Positions 1-7,455 of a stretch of 64,000 nt of DNA are shown piece after piece. The stretch is from Nocardia shimofusensis NBRC 100134 (GTDB lineage: Bacteria; Actinomycetota; Actinomycetes; Mycobacteriales; Mycobacteriaceae): the NCBI RefSeq assembly GCF_001613125.1, contig NZ_BDBT01000005.1, forward strand, positions 245,313 to 309,312. The letters run 5' to 3'. Within the stretch, counting starts at the first letter, position 1, and every line of letters starts with the position of its first letter. Made by a program: the position numbers and the translations under genes. Under the pieces are notes generated by a model. The model saw only the letters and a list, made by a program, of their open reading frames with translations, was not told where the DNA came from and ran no database searches.

Positions 1-569
1 ACGACAGTCACCTGCGCACCGAGCGCCCTGGCCGTCGCAGCCACCTCCAGACCGATGAAGCCGCCGCCGATCACCACGATCGGCCCGGCCTGCACCCGCT
101 CGGCCAGTGACCGGGCATGGTCGAGGTCACGCAGCACGAGCACGTCGGGGTGCTCGGAGCCGGGCAGTGCCGGGCGGCGGGCCCGCGCTCCGGTCGCCAG
201 CACCAGCCGGTCGAACCGCCGCGACGACATACCGTCCTCGCCTGAGAACCGCACCACGACACCGTCGTCGGTGCGCTCGACGTGCTCGACCCTGGTCCCG
301 GTGAGCAGTTCGATCCGCTGGTCGGCATAGTAGGCGGGCTCGCGCAGCAGTACCGATTCCTCGGTCGCGGCGCCCTTCAACCAGGCCTTCGACAGCGGCG
401 GCCGCTGATACGGCAGGTGCGGTTCCTGCGAGATCAGCGTGATCTCGCCCCGGTACCCCTCGGACCGGAGCCGGTCGGCGAGATGCACGGCGGCGTGCGA
501 GGCGCCGACCACCGCGATGCTGCGCGGTGGTGGCGCCTCGGCGCCGGAGTTGTTCTCCGAGAACGCCAT
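1..569 (-). CDS. NAD(P)H-dependent ferredoxin reductase, partial (runs off left edge)
   Basis: This FAD oxidoreductase should pass electrons from NAD(P)H to the adjacent 2Fe-2S ferredoxin and on to the P450. Only the first 189 residues lie in the window; the C-terminus is beyond base 1. The N-terminal FAD Rossmann motif reads IAVVGASHAAVHLA (residues 18-31). The PYQRPPLSKAWL stretch is typical of rhodocoxin/putidaredoxin reductases. The LVLATGARARRP motif follows, and a second GxGxxG-type NAD(P)-binding motif (VVIGGGFIGLEVA) begins near residue 168. The ATG at 567-569 lies 4 bases after the ferredoxin stop, so the two genes are translationally coupled. The family is secure; the partner is inferred from gene order. 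Confidence 0.93.
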   Translation of the reverse strand, partial: MAFSENNSGAEAPPPRSIAVVGASHAAVHLADRLRSEGYRGEITLISQEPHLPYQRPPLSKAWLKGAATEESVLLREPAYYADQRIELLTGTRVEHVERTDDGVVVRFSGEDGMSSRRFDRLVLATGARARRPALPGSEHPDVLVLRDLDHARSLAERVQAGPIVVIGGGFIGLEVAATARALGAQVTV

Positions 570-573
570 CGCC

Positions 574-894
574 TCAGACCTGCTCGTCGGGGATAGTGAC
601 GTGCAGGTCGGTCCCGTCCGACAGGGTGAGTTGGCAGGACAGGCGTGAGTTGTCCGCCCTGTCCGACGCGGTGCAGTCCAGCATGTCGTCCTCGTCCTCG
701 CTGGGCTCCGGGAAGAGTGCCAGCTCTTTGTGGTCGAGGTAGACGTGACAGGTCGCGCACGACAGCGTGCCGCCGCACTGGCCCACGATGCCGTTCACGC
801 CGTTCTTCACAGCGGTCGACATGACCGAATCACCGACGGCGCCGTCGACGACCTTCACCACACCGTCTGGCTGGGTGTAGAACACTTTCGGCAT
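574..894 (-). CDS. 2Fe-2S ferredoxin (rhodocoxin/putidaredoxin type)
   Basis: This 106-residue plant-type-fold 2Fe-2S ferredoxin is expected to carry electrons between the reductase at 1-569 and the P450 at 903-2132. The cluster ligands are visible as Cys40, Cys46, Cys49 and Cys87 (C-x5-C-x2-C-x37-C), with the usual CGGTLSCATCHVY context. Length matches rhodocoxin and terpredoxin. The ATG at 892-894 follows the P450 stop by 8 bases, and the next gene starts 4 bases after its own stop. The three genes therefore form a complete class I bacterial P450 electron-transfer chain in one operon. Confidence 0.95.
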   Translation of the reverse strand: MPKVFYTQPDGVVKVVDGAVGDSVMSTAVKNGVNGIVGQCGGTLSCATCHVYLDHKELALFPEPSEDEDDMLDCTASDRADNSRLSCQLTLSDGTDLHVTIPDEQV

Positions 895-902
895 CGCTGC
901 TC

Positions 903-2132
903 CTACCAACCGACCGGCAGATCGACGATCGGCTGGGTGAGGTTGTCCATGTCCACGACGGCTTCCCCGTCGAGCTTCAGCCCCGGCAGCCGCTTGAACA
1001 GCTCGGCCAGGCCCACCTGCATCTCCATGCGGGCCAGCGGCGCGCCCAGGCAGTGGTGCAGGCCGTAGCTCAAGGTGAGGTGCGGATTGTTGCTGCGCCG
1101 GATGTCGAAGACCTCGTCGTGCTCCACGGCCACTCCGTCGTGGTTGACCGCGGCGGGGTCGACGAGCACGGCCTCGCCGCGGGCGACCAGCTGGCCGTCC
1201 AGTTCCACGTCCTCGGTGGCCACGAAGGGAACGAGCCCGCCGCCGCCGGCGATCCTGTCCCCCAACGCCATTCGCCCGTGCCGCAGAATCTCCTCCACCG
1301 CGGTCGGCGCCAGCACGTCCGGGTCCTGCAGGAAGAGCTCGAGCTGATCGGGATTGCGCAGCAGCGAGAGCACACCGGCGCAGAGGAAGTTCGCGGTGTT
1401 GTCGAATCCGCCGATGATCAGCACCAGCGCGATCGGGAGGATCTCGCCGTCGGTGAGGCTGTCGTCCTTGTCGCGGGCATTGGCCAGGTCGCTGAGCAGG
1501 TCCTCGCGCGGGTTCTTCCGCCGCTCCTCGATGAGGGCCATCATGTACACGACCAGCTCGGTCATGTTCGCGACGACTTCTTCCTCGGGCATGTTGGCCA
1601 CCGCCAGTGTGGAAGAACTCCACTTCTGGAACTTGGGCCGGTCCTGCGGCGGCACGCCGAGCAGGTTGGCCAGCATCTGGATCGGCAGCGCGACCGCGTA
1701 GTCGTGCACCAGGTTCGTCGGCGCACCCTTGGCGATCATCTCGTCGATCAGATGATTGGCGAACTCCACCGCCGAATCGCGCATCGCCTTGACCCGCTTC
1801 GGCGAGATCGAGCGCTGCACCAGCTTGCGCAACTTCGTGTGATGCGGCGGATCCTCGAACTGCAGCGTGCTCTTCAGGAAGTCCGGGAACTCGACGAAGT
1901 AGGGGACCACCCGCTCGCCGGTGCGGAACGGCTCGCGGACGAATCGGCCGTCGCTCAGCATCTCTCGCGCCGCCGCGTTGCGGTGGACGACCCAGACGTC
2001 CCCGCCGAAGGGCATCGCCATCTTCGTCATCGGCCGCTCGGCGGCGATCGCGCGGTAGCGGGCCACCGCGTCGGCCGGGGGCACCGGCGCGAATGGGTAC
2101 TCGGTGGGGACGGCCGTCTCGGTTGTGCTCAT
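903..2132 (-). CDS. Cytochrome P450 with Asn in place of the I-helix Thr
   Basis: This is a 409-residue soluble bacterial P450. The heme-ligand loop LSYGLHHCLGAPLA has Cys361 as the thiolate ligand, and the K-helix ExxR is EEILR. In the I helix the oxygen-activation motif reads G241-G-F-D-N-T246, so Asn245 sits where most P450s have Thr (Thr252 of P450cam); P450cin is the known precedent. I chose the ATG at 2132 over one at 2162 because the shorter form begins like family members. Ferredoxin and reductase follow directly. Neighbours (3-ketosteroid-type dehydrogenase, steroid-isomerase-like protein, SDR) suggest a steroid or terpenoid substrate, which is inference. Confidence 0.93.
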   Translation of the reverse strand: MSTTETAVPTEYPFAPVPPADAVARYRAIAAERPMTKMAMPFGGDVWVVHRNAAAREMLSDGRFVREPFRTGERVVPYFVEFPDFLKSTLQFEDPPHHTKLRKLVQRSISPKRVKAMRDSAVEFANHLIDEMIAKGAPTNLVHDYAVALPIQMLANLLGVPPQDRPKFQKWSSSTLAVANMPEEEVVANMTELVVYMMALIEERRKNPREDLLSDLANARDKDDSLTDGEILPIALVLIIGGFDNTANFLCAGVLSLLRNPDQLELFLQDPDVLAPTAVEEILRHGRMALGDRIAGGGGLVPFVATEDVELDGQLVARGEAVLVDPAAVNHDGVAVEHDEVFDIRRSNNPHLTLSYGLHHCLGAPLARMEMQVGLAELFKRLPGLKLDGEAVVDMDNLTQPIVDLPVGW

Positions 2133-2167
2133 GGACAGACTCCAGTCATGAGTTTTCGACAATGAAT

Positions 2168-3079
2168 TCAGGAGACCGGCATCTGGGCCGGAGCGACCAG
2201 CTGTGGGAGGGCCTCGGGGGTGATCGCCATGATCTGGCCGAACTGTTCGGCGACGGTCTCGACGGTCAGGCCGGGATCGTGGATGCCGACGGTGTTGACA
2301 AGCGCCAGCCGGTTGACGATGCCGCCCGCCACGTTGAACACCTCACCGGTGACCTCGCAGGAAGGATGCAGCAGATAGGCCGCCACCGGGGCGACGTGCT
2401 CGGGCAGCAGCGCCGTGCGCATGTACTCCATGATCTCGGGCGAGAGCGTGTCGGCCGCGGCCTCGGCCATGCGGGTGCCCGCGCCGGGCGCGATCGCGTT
2501 CACCTTGATGCCCGTCGCCAAGCCTTCGAGGGCGAGGTTGCGGGTCAGGCCGAACACCGCGCCCTTGGAGCCGCCGTAGTGCGACATTCCCGGGTTGCCC
2601 AGCATCGCCTGGGAGATGGTGTTCACGATGCGTGGCGCCCGCGCTTCCAGCAGATGCGGCCAGGCCGCCCGGCACACCCGCAGCGTGCCGAAGTAGTGGA
2701 CGTCGAGATGACGCTGGTACTCCTCGTCGGGCACCTGGTCGAACGGGGCCGCGCGGACGATGCCCGCGTTGTTCAGCACGCCGGTGAGTCCGCCGAAGGC
2801 GGAGACGGCCGCGTCGACCAGGGCGCGGGCGCCCTCCTCGGTCGACACATCGGCGTTGCAGGCCACGGCCTTTCCGCCCGCGGCGGTGATCTCGGCGACC
2901 ACATCGGCGGCCGGATCGTCACCCTCCACGCCGGAGCCGTCGATGCTCGATCCGAGATCGCCCACCACGACGGAGGCGCCGCGCGAGGCCAGCAACAGGG
3001 CGTGCGCCCGTCCGATACCCCGGCCCGCGCCGGTGACGATCACGACGCGATCGCTGAAATCCAGTGTTGCCATTGTCAT
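2168..3079 (-). CDS. Short-chain dehydrogenase, HSD17B4/MFE-2-like
   Basis: This 303-residue NAD(P)-dependent SDR has the cofactor motif TGAGRGIGRAHA near the N-terminus, NNAG in the middle and the Ser-Tyr-x3-Lys catalytic set in SHYGGSKGA. The long insert between the second strand and the next helix (GDLGSSIDGSG onward) resembles the dehydrogenase domain of peroxisomal multifunctional enzyme type 2 and bacterial relatives, which act on 3-hydroxyacyl-CoA or 17-beta-hydroxysteroids. It sits 35 bases upstream of the P450 in the same operon. Likely role: oxidation of a hydroxyl on the pathway substrate. Exact substrate unknown. ATG codons at 3079 and 3073 are both possible starts. Confidence 0.9.
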   Translation of the reverse strand: MTMATLDFSDRVVIVTGAGRGIGRAHALLLASRGASVVVGDLGSSIDGSGVEGDDPAADVVAEITAAGGKAVACNADVSTEEGARALVDAAVSAFGGLTGVLNNAGIVRAAPFDQVPDEEYQRHLDVHYFGTLRVCRAAWPHLLEARAPRIVNTISQAMLGNPGMSHYGGSKGAVFGLTRNLALEGLATGIKVNAIAPGAGTRMAEAAADTLSPEIMEYMRTALLPEHVAPVAAYLLHPSCEVTGEVFNVAGGIVNRLALVNTVGIHDPGLTVETVAEQFGQIMAITPEALPQLVAPAQMPVS

Positions 3080-3107
3080 TTCCTCGAATTTCTGTTCGTC
3101 TCGGACG

Positions 3108-4055
3108 TCAGGGGCGGGTGTCGCCGCCGCGGTGCGCCACGTCGGCCACCCAGATGCCGCCCAGCGCCTCGCGGGCCGACTTCTCGAAGTCGAAGACCTC
3201 GAATCCGACCGTCATGTAGAGGGTGCTGCGGTCCGGGCCGCCGAGCATGCAGGCCGAGGCGATGCCGTTCTCCAGCGGCAACGCCACGGCGTCGGTGATT
3301 CCCTGTTCGGTGAAGCGCGCGACGTAGCCGCCGCCGGGCATCGCCGCCCACACGCCACCGTCGGCGTCGAGACCGATCCCGTCGGGCATGAACGGGGTGG
3401 CCGCGAAGTCGCGCGGGTTCGACAGCGTGCCGTCGGGGGCGCGGTCGATCACGGTGATCTTGAAGGCCATCACCTCGGCGACATACACCTTGGTGCCGTC
3501 GGCGCTGATCGCGATCCCGTTGCCGCACATCAGCGGGCCGACCTTCTCCGGGGTGCCGACGGTGCCGTCCGACTCCACCACGATCAGCGGCGACGGGATC
3601 GGCTCCTCCCCTTTGAACAGATCGAAGCCGAGCTGGGTGATGTAGGCGCGGCCCTCGGCGTCGACCACCATGTCGTTGGCGGCGGCCGAACAGTACTGCG
3701 AGATGTCGGCGTACACCGACAGATCGTCGGGCGCGCCGCCACCGTGCACCAGGACAAGCTTCTCGTGCATGGACACCACGATCAGGCGGCCGTCGGGCAG
3801 CCAGCCGAACCCGCCCAGCACGATCGGGACGTCGGTGTCCGCGCCGCGGCCGGTCGCGTCGACGACGACGGCGGCGTTGCCGTCCGCGTCGAGCTTCTTG
3901 AGAGTTCCGGTGTACATGTCCGAGAACCAGAAGGAGCCCTCGTGCCACCGCGGGCACTCCGGCCAGGAGTAGCCGCTCGAGACCTTGCGAGCCTCGAAAG
4001 TCGTGGCGCCGGCGGCGGTGACGGCGGCAGCGACGGTGTCGACGGGATTGGTCAT
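3108..4055 (-). CDS. SMP-30/gluconolactonase/LRE-family protein
   Basis: This 315-residue protein has beta-propeller repeats of the SMP-30/gluconolaconase family: the segment SSGYSWPECPRWHEGSFWFSDMYTG near residue 30 carries the metal-binding Glu, followed by blades such as VYVAEVMAFKITVID and MPDGIGLDADGGVWAAMPGGG. Family members are metal-dependent lactonases or esterases. It lies 28 bases upstream of the SDR and shares its direction. In catabolic clusters such proteins often open lactones produced by Baeyer-Villiger or P450 chemistry, so lactone hydrolysis is a reasonable guess but unproven. No signal peptide is seen, so it is probably cytosolic. Confidence 0.87.
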   Translation of the reverse strand: MTNPVDTVAAAVTAAGATTFEARKVSSGYSWPECPRWHEGSFWFSDMYTGTLKKLDADGNAAVVVDATGRGADTDVPIVLGGFGWLPDGRLIVVSMHEKLVLVHGGGAPDDLSVYADISQYCSAAANDMVVDAEGRAYITQLGFDLFKGEEPIPSPLIVVESDGTVGTPEKVGPLMCGNGIAISADGTKVYVAEVMAFKITVIDRAPDGTLSNPRDFAATPFMPDGIGLDADGGVWAAMPGGGYVARFTEQGITDAVALPLENGIASACMLGGPDRSTLYMTVGFEVFDFEKSAREALGGIWVADVAHRGGDTRP

Positions 4056-4118
4056 GGCATGGACCTTCCTGGAAACGGTGACCGATGTCGTCAGGCTCCG
4101 CCTGTGGCGGAAGCTGAA

Positions 4119-4144
4119 TCACGTGGGCGGATGCTCATACGTGA
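4119..4144. promoter_or_regulatory. Inverted repeat upstream of the SMP-30 gene
   Basis: In the 216-base gap between the flavoprotein stop (4272) and the SMP-30 start (4055), TCACGT and ACGTGA form 6-base arms separated by 14 bases. The gap is long for an operon that is otherwise tightly packed, so a second promoter or operator here is plausible. No regulator gene is adjacent. This is a weak call from sequence symmetry only. Confidence 0.25.
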
Positions 4145-4271
4145 ACTGGGTCACAAGGACTTGGCATGTGAGGACGATAGGGCCCGGCTCACTCGCCGGA
4201 CGGTGCGCTCCCATTCAGCGGGAGCCCCCGCGGGAGTGGGCCGGTCCCCAGCCCGGCAGGTGGAACGCATG

Positions 4272-5747
4272 TCACTGCGTCACCGAAGGAGCGCCGGTTC
4301 GCGCGCCTGCGTGCCGCCCGGCCCGACGGCCGAAGTAGGAGCCGGAGCCGAGCTGAGTCCCGCTGGCGTACCCCTTGCCGTCCTGGGCCAGGCTCGGGGC
4401 ACACGCCCCGGCCGCGTAGAGCCCGTCCACGACCGACCCGTCCGCGCGGATCACCTGACCGTCGACTGTGGTGCGCAGCCCGCCCAGCGTGAACCCGGCA
4501 TACGACGCCGCGCCCAGCGAGAGGTCGAACGCCGCCCACGGGCCACTGTCCTGCGGCTCCAGGTACGCCGGCTGCTTGTGGAAGTCCGGGTCCTGCCCGT
4601 CCGCCGCGTGCGCGTTGTACCGTGCCAGCGTCTCCCGCAGGCTGCCGGGCGGCAGGGCCAGCGCCTCCTCCATCTCGGCCACGGTCTCCCAGCCGTCGAT
4701 GAACGGCACCAGCTGGAAGTCTCGCTTCTCCAGGTGCGCCTCGTCCAGGATCAGGTAGGCGCGGGCGCCGGGCTGCTCGAGCACGAATCCCGCGGTGCGC
4801 GCATGGTAGGAATCCTCGGCGACGAACCGCTGCCCGAGCGCGTTGACCACGATTCCGGTCAGGTGCCGGGACGGCGGATAGATCGGCGCGGTGACGAAGC
4901 ACTGGTCCATGTGCTCTACAGCCCCGCCCGCGGACATGCCGAGCCGGATGCCGAGCCCGTCGTCGTAACTCGAGCCGAGCGTGTAGGGCTTCTCCGCCAG
5001 CGCGGGCACGAACTGCCGCACCATCTCCGGATTCATCACGAAGCCGCCCGCCGCGACGACGACCGCGCCCGCGCGGATCACGCCCTGCTCCGGTGGCCGC
5101 TTCCAGCGGACCCCGACCACCGCGCCGGTCGCGTCGCATACCAGCTGCGTGGCGCCGGTCTCGTAGCGGATCTCGGCGCCGAGCCGGGCGAGCCGCTGCA
5201 CGAGCAGGTTCGTGACCAGCGCCGCCCCGCCGGTGTCACCGGCGACCGGGACCTTGTGTCCGCGCGGCGCGGGCACCGCCAATTCCCGGAACGGCCAGAC
5301 GTTCTCGTTGCCGGTGAACATCAGGCCCTCGGTGCCCGGCTGGATCACCGCCTTCTCCGGGTAGAAGCTGCGCTCGAACTCGAAACCCAACCCCTCCAGC
5401 CAATGGAAGTGCTCGACACTGTCGGCGCAGTAGTCCCGGATCTTCGCCGCATCGGGGTGCGGCGACACCGCGGTCAGATACTTCGCCATCTCCTCGGCCG
5501 AATCGGTGTGCCCGGTGGCGACCTGTACCGGGGTGCCGCCACCGAGATAGAAGTGCCCGCCCGCCATCGCCGACGTGCCGCCCGCCACCGCCGCGCGCTC
5601 CAGGACCAGCACCCGCGCGCCCTGCGCCGCCGCCTCCGCGGCGGCGCAGCACCCGGCGATGCCCGCGCCGATCACGACCACGTCGACCTCGTCCGACCAG
5701 TCGGTCACCGCATCGGCCGCCACCACATCAGGAATATCCGCTGTCAT
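4272..5747 (-). CDS. FAD-dependent 3-ketosteroid-type dehydrogenase (Kst4D-like)
   Basis: This 491-residue flavoprotein belongs to the fumarate reductase/3-ketosteroid dehydrogenase family. The FAD motif VVVIGAGIAGCCAAAEAA begins near residue 22, followed by ERAAVAGGTSAMAGG. The C-terminal FAD motif reads GLYAAGACAPSLAQDGKGYASG and then LGSGSYFGRRAGRHA. That ending resembles 3-ketosteroid delta-4(5-alpha)-dehydrogenases more than delta-1 enzymes. The expected reaction is desaturation of a 3-keto ring, and the divergent ketosteroid-isomerase-like gene supports this. The ATG at 5747 is chosen because residues upstream of it lack family resemblance. It is the first gene of the leftward cluster. 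The steroid substrate is inferred. Confidence 0.85.
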   Translation of the reverse strand: MTADIPDVVAADAVTDWSDEVDVVVIGAGIAGCCAAAEAAAQGARVLVLERAAVAGGTSAMAGGHFYLGGGTPVQVATGHTDSAEEMAKYLTAVSPHPDAAKIRDYCADSVEHFHWLEGLGFEFERSFYPEKAVIQPGTEGLMFTGNENVWPFRELAVPAPRGHKVPVAGDTGGAALVTNLLVQRLARLGAEIRYETGATQLVCDATGAVVGVRWKRPPEQGVIRAGAVVVAAGGFVMNPEMVRQFVPALAEKPYTLGSSYDDGLGIRLGMSAGGAVEHMDQCFVTAPIYPPSRHLTGIVVNALGQRFVAEDSYHARTAGFVLEQPGARAYLILDEAHLEKRDFQLVPFIDGWETVAEMEEALALPPGSLRETLARYNAHAADGQDPDFHKQPAYLEPQDSGPWAAFDLSLGAASYAGFTLGGLRTTVDGQVIRADGSVVDGLYAAGACAPSLAQDGKGYASGTQLGSGSYFGRRAGRHAGARTGAPSVTQ

Positions 5748-5758
5748 GCGCCCACGGT

Positions 5759-5787
5759 GGCCTGGCTCACACCACCGCGGCCAGGCC
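5759..5787. promoter_or_regulatory. Inverted repeat in the divergent flavoprotein/isomerase promoter region
   Basis: The 138-base region between the divergent starts at 5747 and 5886 holds GGCCTGG and CCAGGCC as 7-base arms around a 15-base spacer. It lies 12 bases upstream of the flavoprotein start and 99 bases upstream of the isomerase start, a position where a shared regulator could act on both. Evidence is symmetry and position only. Confidence 0.3.
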
Positions 5788-5885
5788 GCGTCCCACACAC
5801 CGGAACGAAGCGCGCCCCGCGGGGTAGCCGTCTGCTTCCCTGGGCCGGTGCGACGGCGACGCGCGCCGTCGAGAAAGGAACTGCG

Positions 5886-6257
5886 ATGCCCTCCGTCGAG
5901 CAGATCACCTCCACTGTCACCGAGTACGCCCACCGCATCGGCACCGGCACCGCCGCGGAGATCGCCGCGCTCTACGCCGAGGACGCCACCCTCGAGGACC
6001 CGGTCGGCACCGAGGTGCGCGTGGGCCGCGACGCCATCGCTGCCTTCTACAGCGGCCTCGACGGCGTGGAGACCACGATGGAACTGCTGACGATCCGGGT
6101 CTCCGGCGATACGGCGGCATTCCACTTCCGGGTCACCTCGGCCTTGCCGAACGGTCCTATCACGGTGGAGCCGATCGACGTCATGACCTTCGACGAGCAG
6201 GGACAGATCACCAGCATGCGCGCGATCTGGAGCATGGCGGACATGGTCACCGGCTGA
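5886..6257 (+). CDS. Ketosteroid-isomerase-like protein with full catalytic set
   Basis: This 123-residue NTF2/SnoaL-fold protein closely matches classical steroid delta-isomerase. The three residues used by the Comamonas enzyme are present at nearly the same numbers: Tyr14, Asp38 (in ATLEDPVG) and Asp98 (in VEPID; Asp99 in Comamonas). Most actinobacterial SnoaL proteins lack this set. The predicted reaction is movement of a ring double bond from delta-5 to delta-4 in a 3-keto compound. It is divergent from the Kst4D-like gene. The ATG at 5886 follows a GAAAGGAA ribosome-binding region. Catalytic residues are seen; the steroid substrate is inferred. Confidence 0.86.
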   Translation: MPSVEQITSTVTEYAHRIGTGTAAEIAALYAEDATLEDPVGTEVRVGRDAIAAFYSGLDGVETTMELLTIRVSGDTAAFHFRVTSALPNGPITVEPIDVMTFDEQGQITSMRAIWSMADMVTG

Positions 6258-6286
6258 CCCGACCCGGGTGACCGCAACGCCATCGG

Positions 6287-7078
6287 TCAGAGCACGCTCT
6301 TCATCTGTTTTGCGATCATGCGCGTCGCCCAGCGCGGGGCGAGCCGGACGAGCTTGTCGAGCGCGGTGGCGTCCTGGCCGACGAGCACCCGGAACTTCCC
6401 CTTCTCCAACCCCTCCACGATGAGTTCCGCAGTGCGCTCCGGGGTGGTGGCCCGAACCTTACGGCCTCCGGCGTCGATCATCCTCACCCCGGAGTTGCCG
6501 CTCAGGTTCGTGCTGATATTGCCCGGAAAGACGGTCGTCACAGTGACATTCGTGTCCCTCAGCTCCTGATACATGCCCTCGCTGAACTGCTTGACCGCCC
6601 CCTTGGTGGCGCTGTAGATCGTCTGCCCCGCGAACGGGATCAGCCCGGACAGGCTGGAGACGTTCACCAGCCCCGCTTCGGGCCGCTGCCGCAGTTCCGG
6701 GAGGAAGGCCATGCACATGTTCACGGTGCCCCAGAAGTTGACCCGGACGACCCGCTCGATCTCGTCGCGTTCGAGCTCGGCGACGGGGGCGAACCGGTGG
6801 ATGATCCCGGCGACGTTGATCAGCCCGTCGATCTGCCCGTGCTCGGCGTGGATCGCCGCGGGCAACACGGCGACTGTCGCCACCTCGGTCACGTCGGCGA
6901 CGTGCAGCGACACCCGATTCTGCCGGGCACCAGCAAGCGCCCGGGTCTCCTCCAGCCAGTCGCCCTTCAGATCGATCAGCGCGACGCGTGCCCCGCGATC
7001 GAGCAGGCACAGCGCTGTCTGCCGCCCGATGCCGTTCCCGGCGCCGGTGACGGCGACGACCTTGTCCTCCAATTGCAT
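6287..7078 (-). CDS. Short-chain dehydrogenase/reductase
   Basis: This 263-residue classical SDR has TGAGNGIGRQTA at residues 11-22 for cofactor binding, NVAG in place of NNAG, and the catalytic Ser-Tyr-x3-Lys set in SSLSGLIPFAGQTIYSATKGA. The C-terminal PRWATRMIAKQMKSVL resembles mycobacterial SDRs of unknown substrate that sit among lipid genes. Start at 7078 (ATG) gives the usual N-terminus MQLEDKVVAVTGAG. It converges with the isomerase-like gene 29 bases away. Substrate and pathway are unknown; a link to the steroid-type cluster is only positional. Confidence 0.88.
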   Translation of the reverse strand: MQLEDKVVAVTGAGNGIGRQTALCLLDRGARVALIDLKGDWLEETRALAGARQNRVSLHVADVTEVATVAVLPAAIHAEHGQIDGLINVAGIIHRFAPVAELERDEIERVVRVNFWGTVNMCMAFLPELRQRPEAGLVNVSSLSGLIPFAGQTIYSATKGAVKQFSEGMYQELRDTNVTVTTVFPGNISTNLSGNSGVRMIDAGGRKVRATTPERTAELIVEGLEKGKFRVLVGQDATALDKLVRLAPRWATRMIAKQMKSVL

Positions 7079-7455
7079 CCGTTCGTCCCTTCGCTCGATC
7101 GAGCCGCTCGATGCTCGTTGCCGCGCGCTGCCCCGGACCGACGTCGCCGACGGCCTCCTCTGCCGCCGCCGAGCCCGCGGCGGCACGGCCGACGGCGAAC
7201 CAGCCGGGCTCGCGCTGTCACGGTAGATCCGCGTATCGCATACGCACGCCGCCGTTCCCATCGAGCGGGACCGCCGCTCCGGCTCCGGTTACGCACTCGC
7301 CACGGCGGTTCTGCGTGCGGCCGCGGCACCCGGTGCTCCACCGCCGCGATGTTTGCGACTTTCCACTCAGTGGCAATGGGATCGCCACGCGTCCGGTGCC
7401 GGCCGGATGCTGTGCGCATGATCGATCGTCGGACCTTGTCCTTCAGAGCGCTGCG
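7079..7455. other. Divergent intergenic region (377 bp)
   Basis: This region separates the leftward SDR from the rightward MFS exporter. I see no convincing gene. An 11-base palindrome CCACTCAGTGG at 7363-7373 lies about 90 bases before the MFS start and could be an operator. A 14-codon reading frame (MIDRRTLSFRALRC) from the ATG at 7419 ends at a TAG overlapping the MFS start codon region (7460-7462), so it could act as a leader peptide. Both are speculative. Confidence 0.4.

Noticed and set aside
1053..2165. Long plus-strand frame (370 codons) opposite the P450 gene
   Set aside because: It is an antisense frame produced by high third-position GC; its product is His/Arg/Gln-rich and has no domain, while the minus strand has intact P450 motifs.
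2760..6257. Very long plus-strand frame (1165 codons) reaching into the isomerase-like gene
   Set aside because: Only the last 123 codons, from the ATG at 5886, look like protein. The rest runs antisense to three clear genes.
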